Shown piece after piece: positions 35,292 to 48,204 of a DNA stretch of 64,000 nt. The first letter of the stretch is position 1, and the number at the start of each line of letters is the position of its first letter. The notes under the pieces were generated by a model. The model was not told the origin of the DNA and searched no databases. It was given only the letters and a program-made list of their open reading frames with translations. The position numbers and the translations under genes were made by a program. Source of the stretch: Acanthornis magna. Its lineage: Eukaryota; Chordata; Aves; Passeriformes; Acanthizidae. The stretch spans positions 11,397,501-11,461,500 of the forward strand of contig JAWUZG010000004.1 of NCBI GenBank assembly GCA_036785705.1, read 5' to 3'.

Positions 35292-37322
35292 ATTTGGTAG
35301 CCTTAATTATCTCCCAACAGGACATCACCCTTTGTGTGACCAAAGATGTCAGATATTGGCATTTTATCAGTTACCTTTCTTCATTTCTCTTTCCTGTCAG
35401 AATCTGTTTTTAAAAAGCTCCATTGGAAAATACATTTGCACGAAATCACAAACAACTGTTGAAAAATAGGAAAATAACAACAATTAAGGATAGAATTCTG
35501 AAATGCAAAGCAAGACATTACAACTAGTCAAATTTGCAGTAAACTAACATTTTGGAAATTAAGTAGATTATTCACTTTTTCAGAATAATGCAGGTTACAA
35601 AACCAATTTCTACTAAAAATTAGTACCAAAGAATACACCAGTTTTGTGTAGGTCACACAGTAGAATATTTTGGTAATACAGGTACAAGATACGAAATTTT
35701 TTTAACATACCATACATGCTTTAGTAAAATTAGTATTTTAATGAGGTGATAGGAGAAAATAATAAAATAAAATAATAAAATATTTGTTGTAAACTTAAAA
35801 GTTACAAAGTTCTAACATATGAAGTATCATGATAACAATCAATGGACTAATGAAACACATGTAAATTTCTGTTAATATAGAAAAGTAATAAAATTGAGAA
35901 GACCGAATCTATTATTTCATAGACAATCTAGTTATATAAAAATAACAAAATAAAAAGAAAGAGGAAATAGTTCTTATAGAAATCGCGGTCGAATAATCTA
36001 TTAACTCTGAAAAATGAGTATGGAAGAAAAAATATTGCATCTGTCAACATTCAGGAAAATAATAATTTTCTTGAGTGTAACGTTAGAAATTAAATTAGCA
36101 TAGATTTTTTTTTTTTCTACCTGTAGACTAATTTCAGACCTTGAAAAAGTTAATGAGATATTAACTATCTTCTTATGGTAGAAATTAGTAATATACTACT
36201 AAAAATCATGGTTGCATTGTTTTGGTATCAAAAGTACATTTCAACTGTTCATTGTAATTTTTAATTTCAAAAAATGAAGAATAAAATGAAAAAAAAAACA
36301 AAACCCAAAAAAATAACTTTAAAAAGATCCGTGGAAATTTTCATTATTGAAATTTCAGCTATGTGTTTCAGACTAAGTAACACGTGTGCATTTCAGTGAT
36401 ACCATGTAGTTGCATGGATGTGAAGGAGGAAATTCTGCATTGCAGATTAAAATTTCTTTCTCATCCTGGTCTTTTTTCATTATGTGAGGTCCCTTTATAC
36501 ACTTACACTGCTGAATTACAGTGGAAATATTGTATCAAACACACTGAAGTGTTGTTTCTAATCATGGGTCTGACCTCTGAATTTTTAGGTTAACCACTGT
36601 GTTCCTCCATTATCATTTGAAATAATTTCACTGTAGTCCTTGTTTTAACTTTGGCTTTTTAGGAGTTTTTGAAAGTGGAGCACACAAATTTCAAACAGGC
36701 TGTTTTTTCCTATTATTTGTATCTCATACAATGCTTCTTCCACTGACAGTTTCATTTATAAACCTGCCAGAAACTGATGGGAATCATTGAATACATGATT
36801 CTACTTTGTTAAATCCTAACAAAGATTATGTTGTTTGACACTAATCTTTGACTTTGTACTTCTACTTTTATCTAAATTCATCTTGATTTCTAATTAGTCT
36901 CTGAGAATGTAGAACTTGTGCTGGGGCTTAAGGACATATCTAAACAACAGTTAAGTTTGTTTCTGTTCTTCATTTTTTCATAAAAGGAATAAATGGCTAA
37001 ACTGGCCATTATAAATGACTATAATTTTGTTATAATATGCATGATCAGCGTCACTGCCAGCAACTAACATGTGCTCTTGTATTTCATTTAATTGAATTAT
37101 AAAACAACTACTTGTGAGAGAAACTACAAAACTGAAACCAAAGGCTGTTTTCATTTGTGTGATAATTTCCTTGAGAACAAGTATACAGAGGTCAAGTAAA
37201 AGGAAGTCTCTTGAATCTAATGGGACATTACTGTGGAGAAATTATTCTGAAGAAAAGCCCTTACTCTAAGTGTGGCCATTTGTGTATAGCCTTTATAATT
37301 CTAAAATTATTAAAATTATGAA

Positions 37323-37323
<1 letters not shown>
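35292..37323. other. Unique AT-rich DNA, no gene seen
   Basis: Very AT-rich with (AAAAT)-like runs near 35757-35782 and an A-rich patch near 36290-36316. Confidence 0.4.
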
Positions 37324-37367
<44 letters not shown>

Positions 37368-37374
37368 TCTTCTT
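37324..37374. repeat. (ATT)n microsatellite
   Basis: Seventeen uninterrupted ATT units. Confidence 0.97.
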
Positions 37375-38699
37375 CAATTTGCCATCAAGTCCAAACTAAA
37401 TGATGCAGCAAATGACTGGTGAAGAGGTGAAGAAATAGCAGTAGCTCCTCTCTGCACTGAAGCAATATATTTAATAAAGAAATTATTTTCTTCCTTGGGT
37501 TTAATGAGAAAAAATTCTTTGCATATATTGCATTTTAATTATTTTGAAACTATGCTAATTAAAACCGCAGACAGGCTGCTTCCTGACAGCAGTTAAGCTC
37601 TCAGGAAGTGCCCATGTTTGGAGGAGTTGCATTCTCAGGCAAGTTTTTCATCCCTGGTTCCCAGGCAAACTAGCACGTAAGACCAGATGGATTTCCCACA
37701 AACTCATCTTTCTGTCATACACTGAGATTCGCAAATCTCATCCTTGAACAGGAGGCACTTCAGATCTCACTTGACAAATTTCCAGAGTCCAGCCCATGCT
37801 GAGCATTCCAAACCGGAAGAGTTTACTGTTCTGCAAAGTAAAGAAAAACATGGAAAAGGAGGAAAAATATCTTTCTGATAGTGGGGTGTATTCTATGTTT
37901 TAAAAAATTAGTTTAAATTACAGATAACAGCACATTCTAAAATAGACCAAGAGTTACTTATAAGCATTTATGACTCAAAGATGAAAATTCTTTCTTAGAA
38001 GTAACTGAATATACATATTTCAAATAGTTCTGGCTCCTGGAGTTGATGGTTAGTACTGACATTCTCCTATTTCCCAGATCTTGGGATAAAAGAAACTATA
38101 CTCTTTCCGACTGTTAAGAACAAGATCCAGAGGATTTTCTGACTGTCATGAAACAGCTTGCCCTGTAAATGCTTGCACTGCAATAGAGTTGTTTTGATCA
38201 TATTTCTAGTACTACAAGCCCTTATCTCCTTGCAGAACAAGAAATGTAAACAACATACGGTTCTGTATGGATTACGTGCAGAATTACTTTCTTCTGTCAG
38301 CTGCCCATGAATGTGAGACAGTGTGCTATGTTCTGAAGTTGCTCTTCTATAATGCATTTCCCATTTTATGAGTTCTTCTTGTTAGTGGGAAATTAATATC
38401 ACTGTTCTTATTTGGAAAGGCATCAAATCAGTTATTCCAGGTATCAGGGCATTATAAAAGTATTTTTTGTTGCACATTAAAAAGTTGAAAAAATACTGTA
38501 CTTGGAGTGCTAATATATATTCAAGTTGTCAAAAACTGCTACTCAGGCATCTGAAACAAAATATATGAAGCCCTTTAAGAAAAATAACTGGTTTTGCCTT
38601 GACTGGATGAACTCATCAGTGTAGTCATACCAATTAACTTCAGAGCAGCACCTATGTGCAGCGGTGACATGGCTGCAAGATCTCTGTTTGTTCTTTCAT
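37375..38699. other. Unique DNA, no gene seen
   Basis: A patch at about 37565-37830 is less AT-rich than the flanks but matches no family known to me. Confidence 0.4.
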
Positions 38700-39502
38700 T
38701 CTCTTACAAAGCACACCATCCAAAGGGACCTGGACAGGCTCAATGAGTTTTTAATAAGGCCAAGCACAAAGTGCTGCAACAGTGTGTAATAACAGAGGCT
38801 AGGGGATGAACAAATTGAGAGCTGCCTTGCTGAGAAGGCTTGGGGGTGCTGCTGGATGAGAGGCTGGACGTGACCTAGCAATGTGCACTCACAGCCCAGA
38901 GAGCCAAACGTGTCCTGGGCTGCATCCAGAGCAGCAAAGGCAGCAGGGCCACGGTGGGAATTCTACCCCTCTGCTCTGTTCTGGTGAGACCCCACCTGCA
39001 GTGCTGCATCAGCTCTGGGGCCTCCAGTGCAGGAAGGACATGGACCTGCTGAAGCGAGTCAAGAGGAAGGTCACAAAGATCATTAGAGGGATGGAGCACC
39101 TCTTTTATGAGAAAAGGCTGAGAGTTGGGGATGCTCATCCTGGAGAAAAGAGTGCTCCAGAGTGTCCTTTTTGCAGCTTTCCAGTCCCCGAAGGGCAGCT
39201 GGAGAGGGACTTTTTACAAGGACATGTAGTGAATGGCTTTAGACTGAAAGAGCATAGATTTAGGCCAGATATTAGAAAGAAATTCTTTACTTTAGAAAGA
39301 AATTTAAAAAGGAGGGTGGTGAGGCATTGGAATAAGTTGCCCAGTGAATCTGTGGATGCGTCATCCCTGGAATTGTTCAAGGCCAGGCTGGATGGGATAC
39401 AAACAACCTGGTCTAGTTGAAGTAGTCTCCACCAATGGTGGGCAGTTGTAACTAGATGATTTTTAAAGTCCCTTCCAACCAAACCATTCTGTGTTTCAAT
39501 GA
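38700..39502 (+). mobile_element. CR1 LINE, best-preserved copy (ORF2 C-terminal half and tail)
   Basis: It begins 'caccatccaaagggacctgg' and runs through 'gagaccccacctgcagtgct', 'ggacatggacctgctgaagc' and 'gggatggagcacctctttta', to the tail 'aactagatgatttttaaagt'...'ccattctgtgtttcaatgat'. A 179-codon open frame (38881-39420) carries recognisable ORF2 C-terminal boxes: KDMDLLKRV, IIRGMEHL, FRPDIRKKFF and LELFKARLDG. It is not an intact gene: the reverse-transcriptase core and endonuclease are absent and there are internal frameshifts and a short duplication around 39285-39315. Confidence 0.95.
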
Positions 39503-42500
39503 TCTTAAAGTTAACCATGAAACCATGACATAAAAAGCAATGGCAATCTTAAAAATCTGGTGAATATTTTTCATAGATGGAGACCTATCCCTCAAAAGAA
39601 GAATACTATAGGTAATTTTAGCAGCTGTAAATTCACCTTTCCAAATTCCCATTACAAAGGCAGCTCCTTTCTCTAAACAGCAGGATAATGGTTAAAGAAT
39701 GAAAGATGCAGCAAATGAAGGATAGACAGGCTGAGTGAGAGAGCAAGTGGAACTAAACAGAATGGACACAAGAGCGCTAGAAATACTAAAGAAAAGGCAG
39801 TGTTGAAGGAGAAGAGTCTAACTCTCTTTCTGAGATAAACTGAGCAATGTTTTTTCATCTGTTCCACAGAATATAAAAATATTTATCTACCAATTTGTGA
39901 ATGAGCAGCAGTAATACACACTTTACTAGGTATGAAGTTCTTATTCATGGAGACTAAAGAATCACAGGAATAACTGTCATATTTTTATTGATATTTAAGC
40001 ATAGTTGTCTGTCTCTTTCTACTGTTTTTATATAATCCCACTGTTTGAAATGGTAGAATCAGAACTTTTTAAAAAATGCAAACACATAGGATACCCAAAG
40101 TGTACAATTGTTCTGTTCATGAAGGCTTTATTTATTGATTATATGAAAGCAGGAAGACTTAATGGGTGTGTGCGGTGTAATAACAACACTATTGTATTTT
40201 GTATAAATAAGAAACACATCACTAGTGAGAAATTCCTTTCACAACTGGTGTTTTAAGAAGCCATTTTGTTAATGGACTTTCATGGAATGAAATGTGTAAA
40301 AACATGAAAACTGCAAAATCCACGACTTATCTCTGTCTTGAGGTTTTCTTTTTTAATGTATAACCATACTCATATTAACTTTTTAAAATTACATTGGTTT
40401 GAGATGGATTAGATATATTTTATACAAACTTATGATCTGGAGAAAAAGACAAACACCTCAACCCTCAAAGATACTCGTTTCTTTAGCACTCCCTTGTCCG
40501 AACCCAATGTTAGATGTTATTATTGTTACAGCACTGTTATTATTGCTACAGTGTTGTAACTGTATAGAGTTACAACACTGTATGTCCCTCTTGGATTTTT
40601 TCTTCTAATCCTCCTGTACACATTGATACTGTTAGATTTAAAATAGATAAATTTTCCTCTGTTCATTGACCATCCTATATCTCATAATGCTAAATTTCAA
40701 CAGGATGTTGTTGGCATAACAACATTTTTTAACTTTTTTTTTAAATTCATTCATACAATACTTGAAGAATTGCATACTAAAGGATGGAAATGGAAATAAA
40801 CACCCATAATTGCAAAGATGGGAATACCTTAGGAGATGTAGTTGTGCTATGAGCATTTATTGTGTTTTTTTGTGCAGCACAATTCCCCCACACTGCCAAA
40901 TAGAAATTATTTTTATATCATGATATCAGAGTGGAGTTCTCTTCTGCATGGCAGAAATAAGTAATATGGCACCTCTGAAAAAGGAAATTTAGTTTGATTC
41001 TTTGTTTTCCACATCTTAGGGTTCCTTTATTTGAAATGCTGCAAGCAGGTTTATGGTAATTCAGTGTTCCACTTGTTAAAATTGACATTGTTGTAGATCC
41101 AAAGTTCTCATAAGAAGATGAAGATTAATAAAAGAAGGAAATTAAATGATTGTGTGTTTACAGCAAAAACACTTGAACCAATTAGATTATTCATATTACC
41201 CTGTAGCAACAGAACACTTTTTCCTATCAGAATATTTGTGGCATGCTGCTTTAATAGATACAACCCTGCACCATCTTCTAGGAGACTACAAAGTAAATTT
41301 CAAAATGGGGAGTAGGAAGCAGATCTCATGCCAGTCTCATTAATTTAATGTCTAACTGTGTTTTTATTCACAGTGGTCAAGTGACATTAGAGCTTGTCAT
41401 GCCTTTATAAAAATGGAGGAGTAAATTATTCTTCTTGCTGCACTAACAGGTTTTTCCAAAAAGACATTTTGAGGACATGCTGATATTATTAAAAGTAAAA
41501 AAGTATCTAGGTTTATTCCATGTTGAGAAAATATTCCCCTTGGCTAAGAGACTGTTCAGCTTTAGAGAGACTTCTATTCTTTAAAAAGGAGGATGGTTGG
41601 AATACACTCAATCTTTTTGACTTCAAAGAAAATATAGTATATATTGCCTTGGCCCACCAGGACAATGTATACTCTCAGAGCATATCTAGTTTATTTTGAG
41701 AATTCTGCTGTCATTCAACATATGTGAAATTTTATTCTTTCCAGTTAACAGATAATTTAGCAAATTAAATGTTAGCTTTGACAGAAAAATAGTTCAGTGC
41801 ATACTCAAACAAAGTTTAAACTTTATTACAAGGTGGTGCTTTTTGTTTTGTACATGGAATCTAGCCCACTAAATTTTTATAGTAAAGCCACAGATGTGTG
41901 TGTTGATTTTTTTTCTCTTTCTTTCTCTATATCTTAAATAAAGGCAAGTGGAAAATATGGCTTACATAAAGAACTGACAATCATTATTTAAGGTTTTCAC
42001 TGGAACATTAGAAACCTAACACCATTATTGAGATTGACATAATGGTAGTAAAAAGAGTCAAAAGAATCTGATTTGCCTTTCCCCCAGCTTTCAAACTTAT
42101 CAGCATTAGTGTTTATAATAATATTTTAAATATGTGTATGTGTGTACATGTACATACACAGAGACAAGGTAAGAATGATAAACGAGTGAAAATACTTGTG
42201 ATGCTGTCTGAAAACCCTTCGAAATTAAAACTGAAAGTAGATATCTGTATTTCCATCTTTTGTTTGTCTTTCCTCCAGCATCCTAACTATAGAATGGTTC
42301 GTTCATTTCTTTTAAATTTACTTCAATATTTGTTTTAAATGTCATGAATCCTTTCCCATCACTTCTAAAAATAAAAGCAGAGATGAGAGACATGCTGGAA
42401 GGAACTGATAAGGTCATAATTACTTTCTTTGCTTTTTCAGTGACACATATTGTAGTACTTTGTAGCTAAAGAAAGCTTGAGTGTAACCTAATGAGGCTCA

Positions 42501-45209
42501 TTATTAACAGTACTGTCTGATTCTGATACAAATGAAAGTTTTTCCCATCTTCAGATTGTTATACTTATGTGTTGAGCATGTAATCATTTATAACAGAAAA
42601 GACAGGAAAAGTATGAGCAGCAAAAAAAAGAAGTGTGATTTCTGAACAACCTTAAGCCAACATTAAGGCAATAATCTTTTGTATCAGAAACAGAAAGGAA
42701 ACTGCTGTCATAGATGATATTCTGTGTCCATCATCAATACTGATAATTTTCTTCCTTCTTAAAAATAAATAGAAAGTGCCATTGTCATCCCAGATCATTG
42801 CATGCAGTATAAACTTGCGTTATTCAAGGATTGCAATGGGGTTTTTTAAACTAGATTATGAAGGTTTTAAATAGGCATTAGATTTTTTACTTCGTTTCAA
42901 ACATAGGTAATAGATATTCTGACTTTAGCAATAAATATTAGCTGGTCTTTTTCCAAATAATATTCAAGTAATTTTTCCACAGTTTTATTATTTTCACATA
43001 CACCTTCCTTTAGAACACCGTTCATGTGCACTGAATGCTCTCTAATGAGAGACAAGAGGTAGTCAAACATTGATGTGTAGGACAGGTGGATAGTTTCTGA
43101 TCATTCCACAAAATTCAAAAATAGCAAAGAAGAATCAGGATTTGCTGAAGAAATTTTAATTTTGAGCTGTATTTCAAACTGAAGATCTAGCAATCCCTCA
43201 TAAAGTGATTATTTCCTAAACTTAGGACATCATTCAGTAGTGTTCACCAGCACCAGCTGTCAGAAAAGTATTCTTTGTATCCTTCAGAAATGTACCAGTC
43301 ATGGGGAATGTTCCAAAAAAGATTTTATTTCTGATCAACAAAAATAACTCAATGTCACACATGAATAATCTTTAAAATAAAATTTTAATAAGAGTCTTTA
43401 CATGGAAAAGAACAAATAAAAGAGATGAAGATCTATTGCAATGACTTGCATGAATGTGATTAGAAAGATGACAGAGAAAATACAAAGAATTAAGGAATCT
43501 AAACAACTTAGAAAGAAATAAGATGAATGAATGGATGAAGATCAATAATGTCAAAAGCATGTGAACTGTCAGACACCGGCAAAGAATTGATTGATCCAGA
43601 GCCTGAACTAATTAAAGTGTCATTGGTCACCTCTAGTTCTCCAGTTCAAATACTGTGCAGATTGCTAAAACAAACCTTGATCTTTGGAAGCAATAAATAG
43701 ATGGCAGTGTGATTCACTTAGATTAGTACTCATCTGTCTGAAAGACTTTCTTTTTCCTGTGAAGGTAGGCTTAAAGTAAGATTTCAGCTTTGTTGTTAAT
43801 CACCATTCATGGGTTTCAATTCTTTTCACACACTTCAGTGAAGTTCTGTTAATATAAAAATATAAAAATAAGCTGTCCTAACACTTCGGGATTTATAATT
43901 CTTTTTATTTATATCTTTATGCAACTATTCTATATAGTGGCATGTTAAATTGTTCAAATTGGATTTAAATTAATTAGTTATTATATTGTTTTCTTCAGAG
44001 TTGCATTTTATGTTTTTCATATCTATGTTACTTTTTTTAATTGTCAGATTCCTTTCCTGTTGGCAAAGGTTTTCCCCTCCCCTCCCCTCTCCTCACTTAC
44101 CCATATGTTGAGCTACACTTTCCCTTTCAGAGCATTCCTGGACGTGTTACCAAGGTTTGTAAAGTTTTTCAGCTTTATTTAGTGATTTTCAGTGCAAAAC
44201 ACAAGGCTAATATACAGGCTGTTTTTTACAGAATCATTAGTAGATGAAGTGTTTCTCTAACAACTTAAAGTTTTTCAGCTTTTCTTGACTTTATGGTTTG
44301 TTTTGCCATTTTTGCTTCTTTGGTTGGGTTTTTGTTGCTGTTATATTCATGACTATCATTTCAGATAAAGCACACTTGACTACAAGAGATATTTAACTCT
44401 TATAGTCCATCATAAATACTTTGTCTCTCAAGTATATCTCATTTTAATGCAAAGGCCAACAATTGCTACACTTTAAAGCCAAACATCTGACTCTCATGAA
44501 GAAATTAGTACAACACTGCATAAAAAAACCCAATATTAAACAGTTAGTATATGTGAAATTTACCCTGGTGACAGGTGTTATTTCACTGTTTTTTCATATT
44601 CAGTTATATCCACCACATGCTTCTTAATTTATAATTAAGGCATAACCTGTTAGGAGAAGAAAGTGTCTGTTTAAATTTTAAATTTGTAGCACATCATCAT
44701 TATTCCCAGTTACAGTGCTCTAATTCCTCACAAAAATTAAAATGCAAGACATATATGGTTGTGTACTTTAAACACCCACCTTTTTCTAATAATACTAAGT
44801 ACCTGCTTAATTACTGTAGAAAAATTGAGAGTTTTACTTAATTTTTTTTCTCTATTCCTTTTAAAGAGAAGCTAGAAATCACTGTAGTGCACTTACAAGG
44901 GAGCCACTTCACACTAGTCAAGAACAAAAAAAACCCTGGATATTTCCAGCTAGGTTTTTGAGCAACATTCAGTAGCACACTTCAGTCTTCTCTGTACACT
45001 CAGTATTAGAACAGAAAGATCTACTCTGAGAGTGTCCATCTATGAAGCTGCTGAATAAAAGCACATCTGGAGCTGTTCCTTGAATGGTGGTACCCATTTG
45101 TCAGATACAATAATGACCCTTACTGAAGAATGGTTAGAGGATGCTTAGTCTATGTAACATCATTATTAGTTTTAGTTATAAGTGAATTACAGAGCACGTT
45201 CACAATGAT
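39503..45209. other. Unique AT-rich DNA, largest repeat-poor stretch
   Basis: About 5.7 kb without a recognisable transposon or gene. It contains a perfect 15-bp hairpin at 40547-40582 and a C-rich tract at 44074-44090 (GGGGAGGGGAGGGG on the minus strand). Confidence 0.45.
40547..40582. repeat. Perfect 15-bp inverted repeat (hairpin)
   Basis: The arms tacagtgttgtaact (40547-40561) and agttacaacactgta (40568-40582) are exactly complementary around a 6-base loop. Upstream 'acagcactgttattattgct' looks like a partial repeat of the arm. It may be a small MITE-like or stem-loop relic, or chance. Too short for a typical microRNA precursor. Confidence 0.85.
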
Positions 45210-45346
45210 GGCACTTCAGTGTTCAACAGCCTGAACCTGGTCTAGCAGAAAGTGTCCTTGCCAATGGCAGGAGGGTTGGAACTAGATGATCTTTAAGGTC
45301 CCTTATGATCCAAACCATTCTATGTTTCTATATGATTCTGTGGTTC
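45210..45346 (+). mobile_element. CR1 LINE 3' tail
   Basis: 'aacctggtctagcagaaagt' and 'aactagatgatctttaaggt' are followed by 'ccattctatgtttctatatg': the last 135 bases of a CR1 with the standard tail. The box sequences are close to consensus, suggesting moderate age. Confidence 0.93.
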
Positions 45347-45462
45347 TTCAAATGATAATAAGATTTTTTTTTAAAAAAACCCAATATATCCTTTGCGGGA
45401 CAAAAGTTCCACTGTGTATGTTTATGTATCAAGACATTTGGCTTGATTCTATTTGAACTCAC

Positions 45463-45504
45463 CTGTGTGGCTTGAATGCATCCAAACTCATATGCTGCAT
45501 CTGC
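45463..45504 (-). other. Candidate 42-base in-frame small exon
   Basis: On the minus strand 'aaaatatttttag' precedes a 42-base segment (14 codons) that ends CACACAG before GTGAGT, a consensus donor. Two of three frames are open, the first reading ADAAYEFGCIQATQ. The length is a multiple of three, as for many alternative micro-exons. The acceptor tract is T-rich but interrupted by A. No protein is recognised. Confidence 0.17.
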
Positions 45505-48120
45505 CTAAAAATATTTTAAAAGGGTATAAAATTTATCTTGACGTATAAAATCAGTATCAGACCTAGCTTACTGTATTCATGAGGAAGAGAGTCTAGATGC
45601 AAATCCCTGTGTAGAACATGTTAACAGCTGAATAAGAAGAATCTCACTCAACCCTGTAGTCAATGAGCTCCAATATTTGTTTCTGGTTTCCTCTTTCAGT
45701 GTCTTTTCTTACTTTTCTCAGTCTTACTAATTTGATTTTGTGTCTAGGGGCCTTTACTTGTTTTGCTGAACTGAGTTTCTTACACATTTGTGTCTCTCAT
45801 AATACTAGTTTTGTATAATTATATAGCATTTATTTTCTAAGCAGATCGATCTACAGCACAAAATATGACTGAGGCATGTTTATACCAGGTACAAATTAAA
45901 TTAATAAAGTTTATTATTCCAAAGATTCCATTCTAAAATATCACATTGCATGCATTTTGTAAGGGATTGCCCAAAACCTAAAATCGCTTGTATTAACAAA
46001 ATATTTATTTACAAGATAAAAAAAAGTGTTAGGTTTGAACTCAGTAAAGATTTATCTTAATGTTTAAAATCCTATAAAATAGAATATCTATAATGAAAAG
46101 CATGATAAGAAATAAACTGAATCATCGGTTCAGAGATATATTGAGAAATTCACAGTTTAGAAATATTTCTGGAACCAGGGCTATAAATACAGTTTGCTAT
46201 ATTATCTCTCAGAAGAAGGAAGATTTAAATGTGGCATCCAGAATTTTAAATGAAAATTGATTATATATTCTGCATATTTATAACAACTGAAACAGCTAGT
46301 ATGTATTTACTTTGAGAGTATAGCAATAAAAAAATAAATTTTTACGCTTATTTACAGCAGAGGCCTTAATTACTGCAGGAAGAAGTATCTGCTCCAAAAT
46401 TTATAAACCACTTGTAATCTCTCATACCAATGTCCATTATATTTTGTAGTAGTTCTATCTAATTTTTTCTGCTATTTACATACCTAATGAACATGACCTA
46501 TACTACCATAACATTAATGAAATAAAATAACTTTTCAGAAAAATGTTCTTAGTAAAAATGATGCAAAACAGTTCAAAAACTAGATTTACATCACTGAGAT
46601 ACAGTTATTAGATTTTCTTAATTAAAAATTAAGTTGTGTTGCTTTATCATCATTTTCCTTCAATGTTTATTTGGTTTTGCATGTTTTTTGCTTGTAAAAA
46701 AGTTTTAGATATTAATAAATTTCTTCTTGACAGAAAAGTAAAAGCTGAATTTTATGCACTTTATATAATTATGAGAGGCCTTATAAAGAAATGAAACAGA
46801 TTTTTCTGCATTGCAAAACACCTATTCTGAAACCTTAATCTTCATCTCTAATGAATAATATTTTGAGAATAAAGTGGAATTTAACTACATTTTTAGCAGG
46901 ATCTAATATAAGGTGTGTTCAAAAATGTTCCACTTAACACCTACGACATTAACATCTTTTAAAGAGATTTTTTGATGATCAGCCAAGCTGAGTTGGATCT
47001 GTAGTCCTAGCCATTTAACAAGCAAGGATTGAGAAATATAAATACAATGCCAGAAGTGATTGGGGTTATTTTTCTGTCATGCTTGGCTTTTCTAATACAT
47101 TTTGTGATAGGAAAGTTTAGTCAGAAATGGAATAATATTCTTGAGACTTACAAATGTCTGTTAATGGTTGGCAGTTTCTACTGTCAAGCCCTTTACCTTG
47201 GTTCTCTGTGTTTTACATGAAGGCATGAAATACAACTTTTTTTTTTTATTTGCTTCATTGCTAGACTGGAAGCCAAACGTGAGTTTAACTGTCCTTGAAG
47301 GACCTGCAGTCTTTTATTCCATCATAAAAGAAAACAACTGTTTTAATTAGTGCCACTGAGATGCCCATCTCCCAGCATGAAAATATGTGACACTGAAAAT
47401 GAACATTTCCTTTGTTTGCCTGAACTTAGTTGCCTAATGCTCGGTAAGATACCTTAAGGTATCTCATGTTCTTTACTGTCAGTGCTCCAGAAAAGCACAG
47501 ATCTCATTTAGATGACATTAATTTCTGTTAATCATGAATGTCTTAGATACCATAGGTATACCTCAGCTGCTAATAGATACTTTCAGATAGCTTGGAAGAA
47601 CTGTGAGTAACAACAAAGTGCAAATCCCATGTCATGCTGGCAAAAAGTCTAGATAAAACCTCCAAACCATCACATCTTCACTGTGTTTCCCTATAATTAC
47701 TTGAAAGTAAGAGTTCCATGAAAGTATTTGATGATTCGTTATTCCATGTTTGACAACCTCCACTCTATCAATGAAAATTTGCCAATTTATATGAAACTCT
47801 ATACAGCAGGATATGTAAAACATATGTGAATTATCAGTGAAATAATCTTTAAAGAGTTTTGTTGCCATACTATGTTCTCTTTATGAATGAGCAGAAATTA
47901 TTTATTACTTATCTGAAAATATCACCTTAGAATAAAAGTGAGATGTGCATTTGTTCACTGAGTTTCAATTGTTAAAAGGACATATCTATTTAACAGGCCT
48001 CTTCCTATTACCTGTTACAAAAGCATGTTTAAAACTTGCCCAAGATTTAAAAAAACATTTCAGTTCCTTGAATTTTTTTGACCTCTCTTTTTCTTTCCCC
48101 TTTTTATTGTCCCTTCTCAG

Positions 48121-48204
48121 TTCGACTTATTGTGTTGAAAAATGACAATGACACATCTGAAGCCAAACTGCCGTCCTGACAGTAGGGAAGAAATGGACAC
48201 AGAG
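48121..48204 (+). other. Candidate 84-base exon
   Basis: A long pyrimidine tract (48078-48118) ends in CAG at 48120. The 84-base segment ends AGAG before GTAAAA. From an ATG at 48142 one frame is open for 21 codons to the donor (begins MTMTHLKPNC, ends EEMDTE), so it could be a first coding exon with an untranslated start. Another frame is open to a TGA 56 bases in. The acceptor is the strongest seen on the plus strand. No match to a protein was recognised. Confidence 0.2.

Noticed and set aside
38881..39420. 179-codon open frame as a host gene
   Set aside because: Its sequence is the C-terminal end of CR1 ORF2 (KDMDLLKRV, IIRGMEHL, FRPDIRKKFF), in a truncated CR1 with the normal tail downstream.
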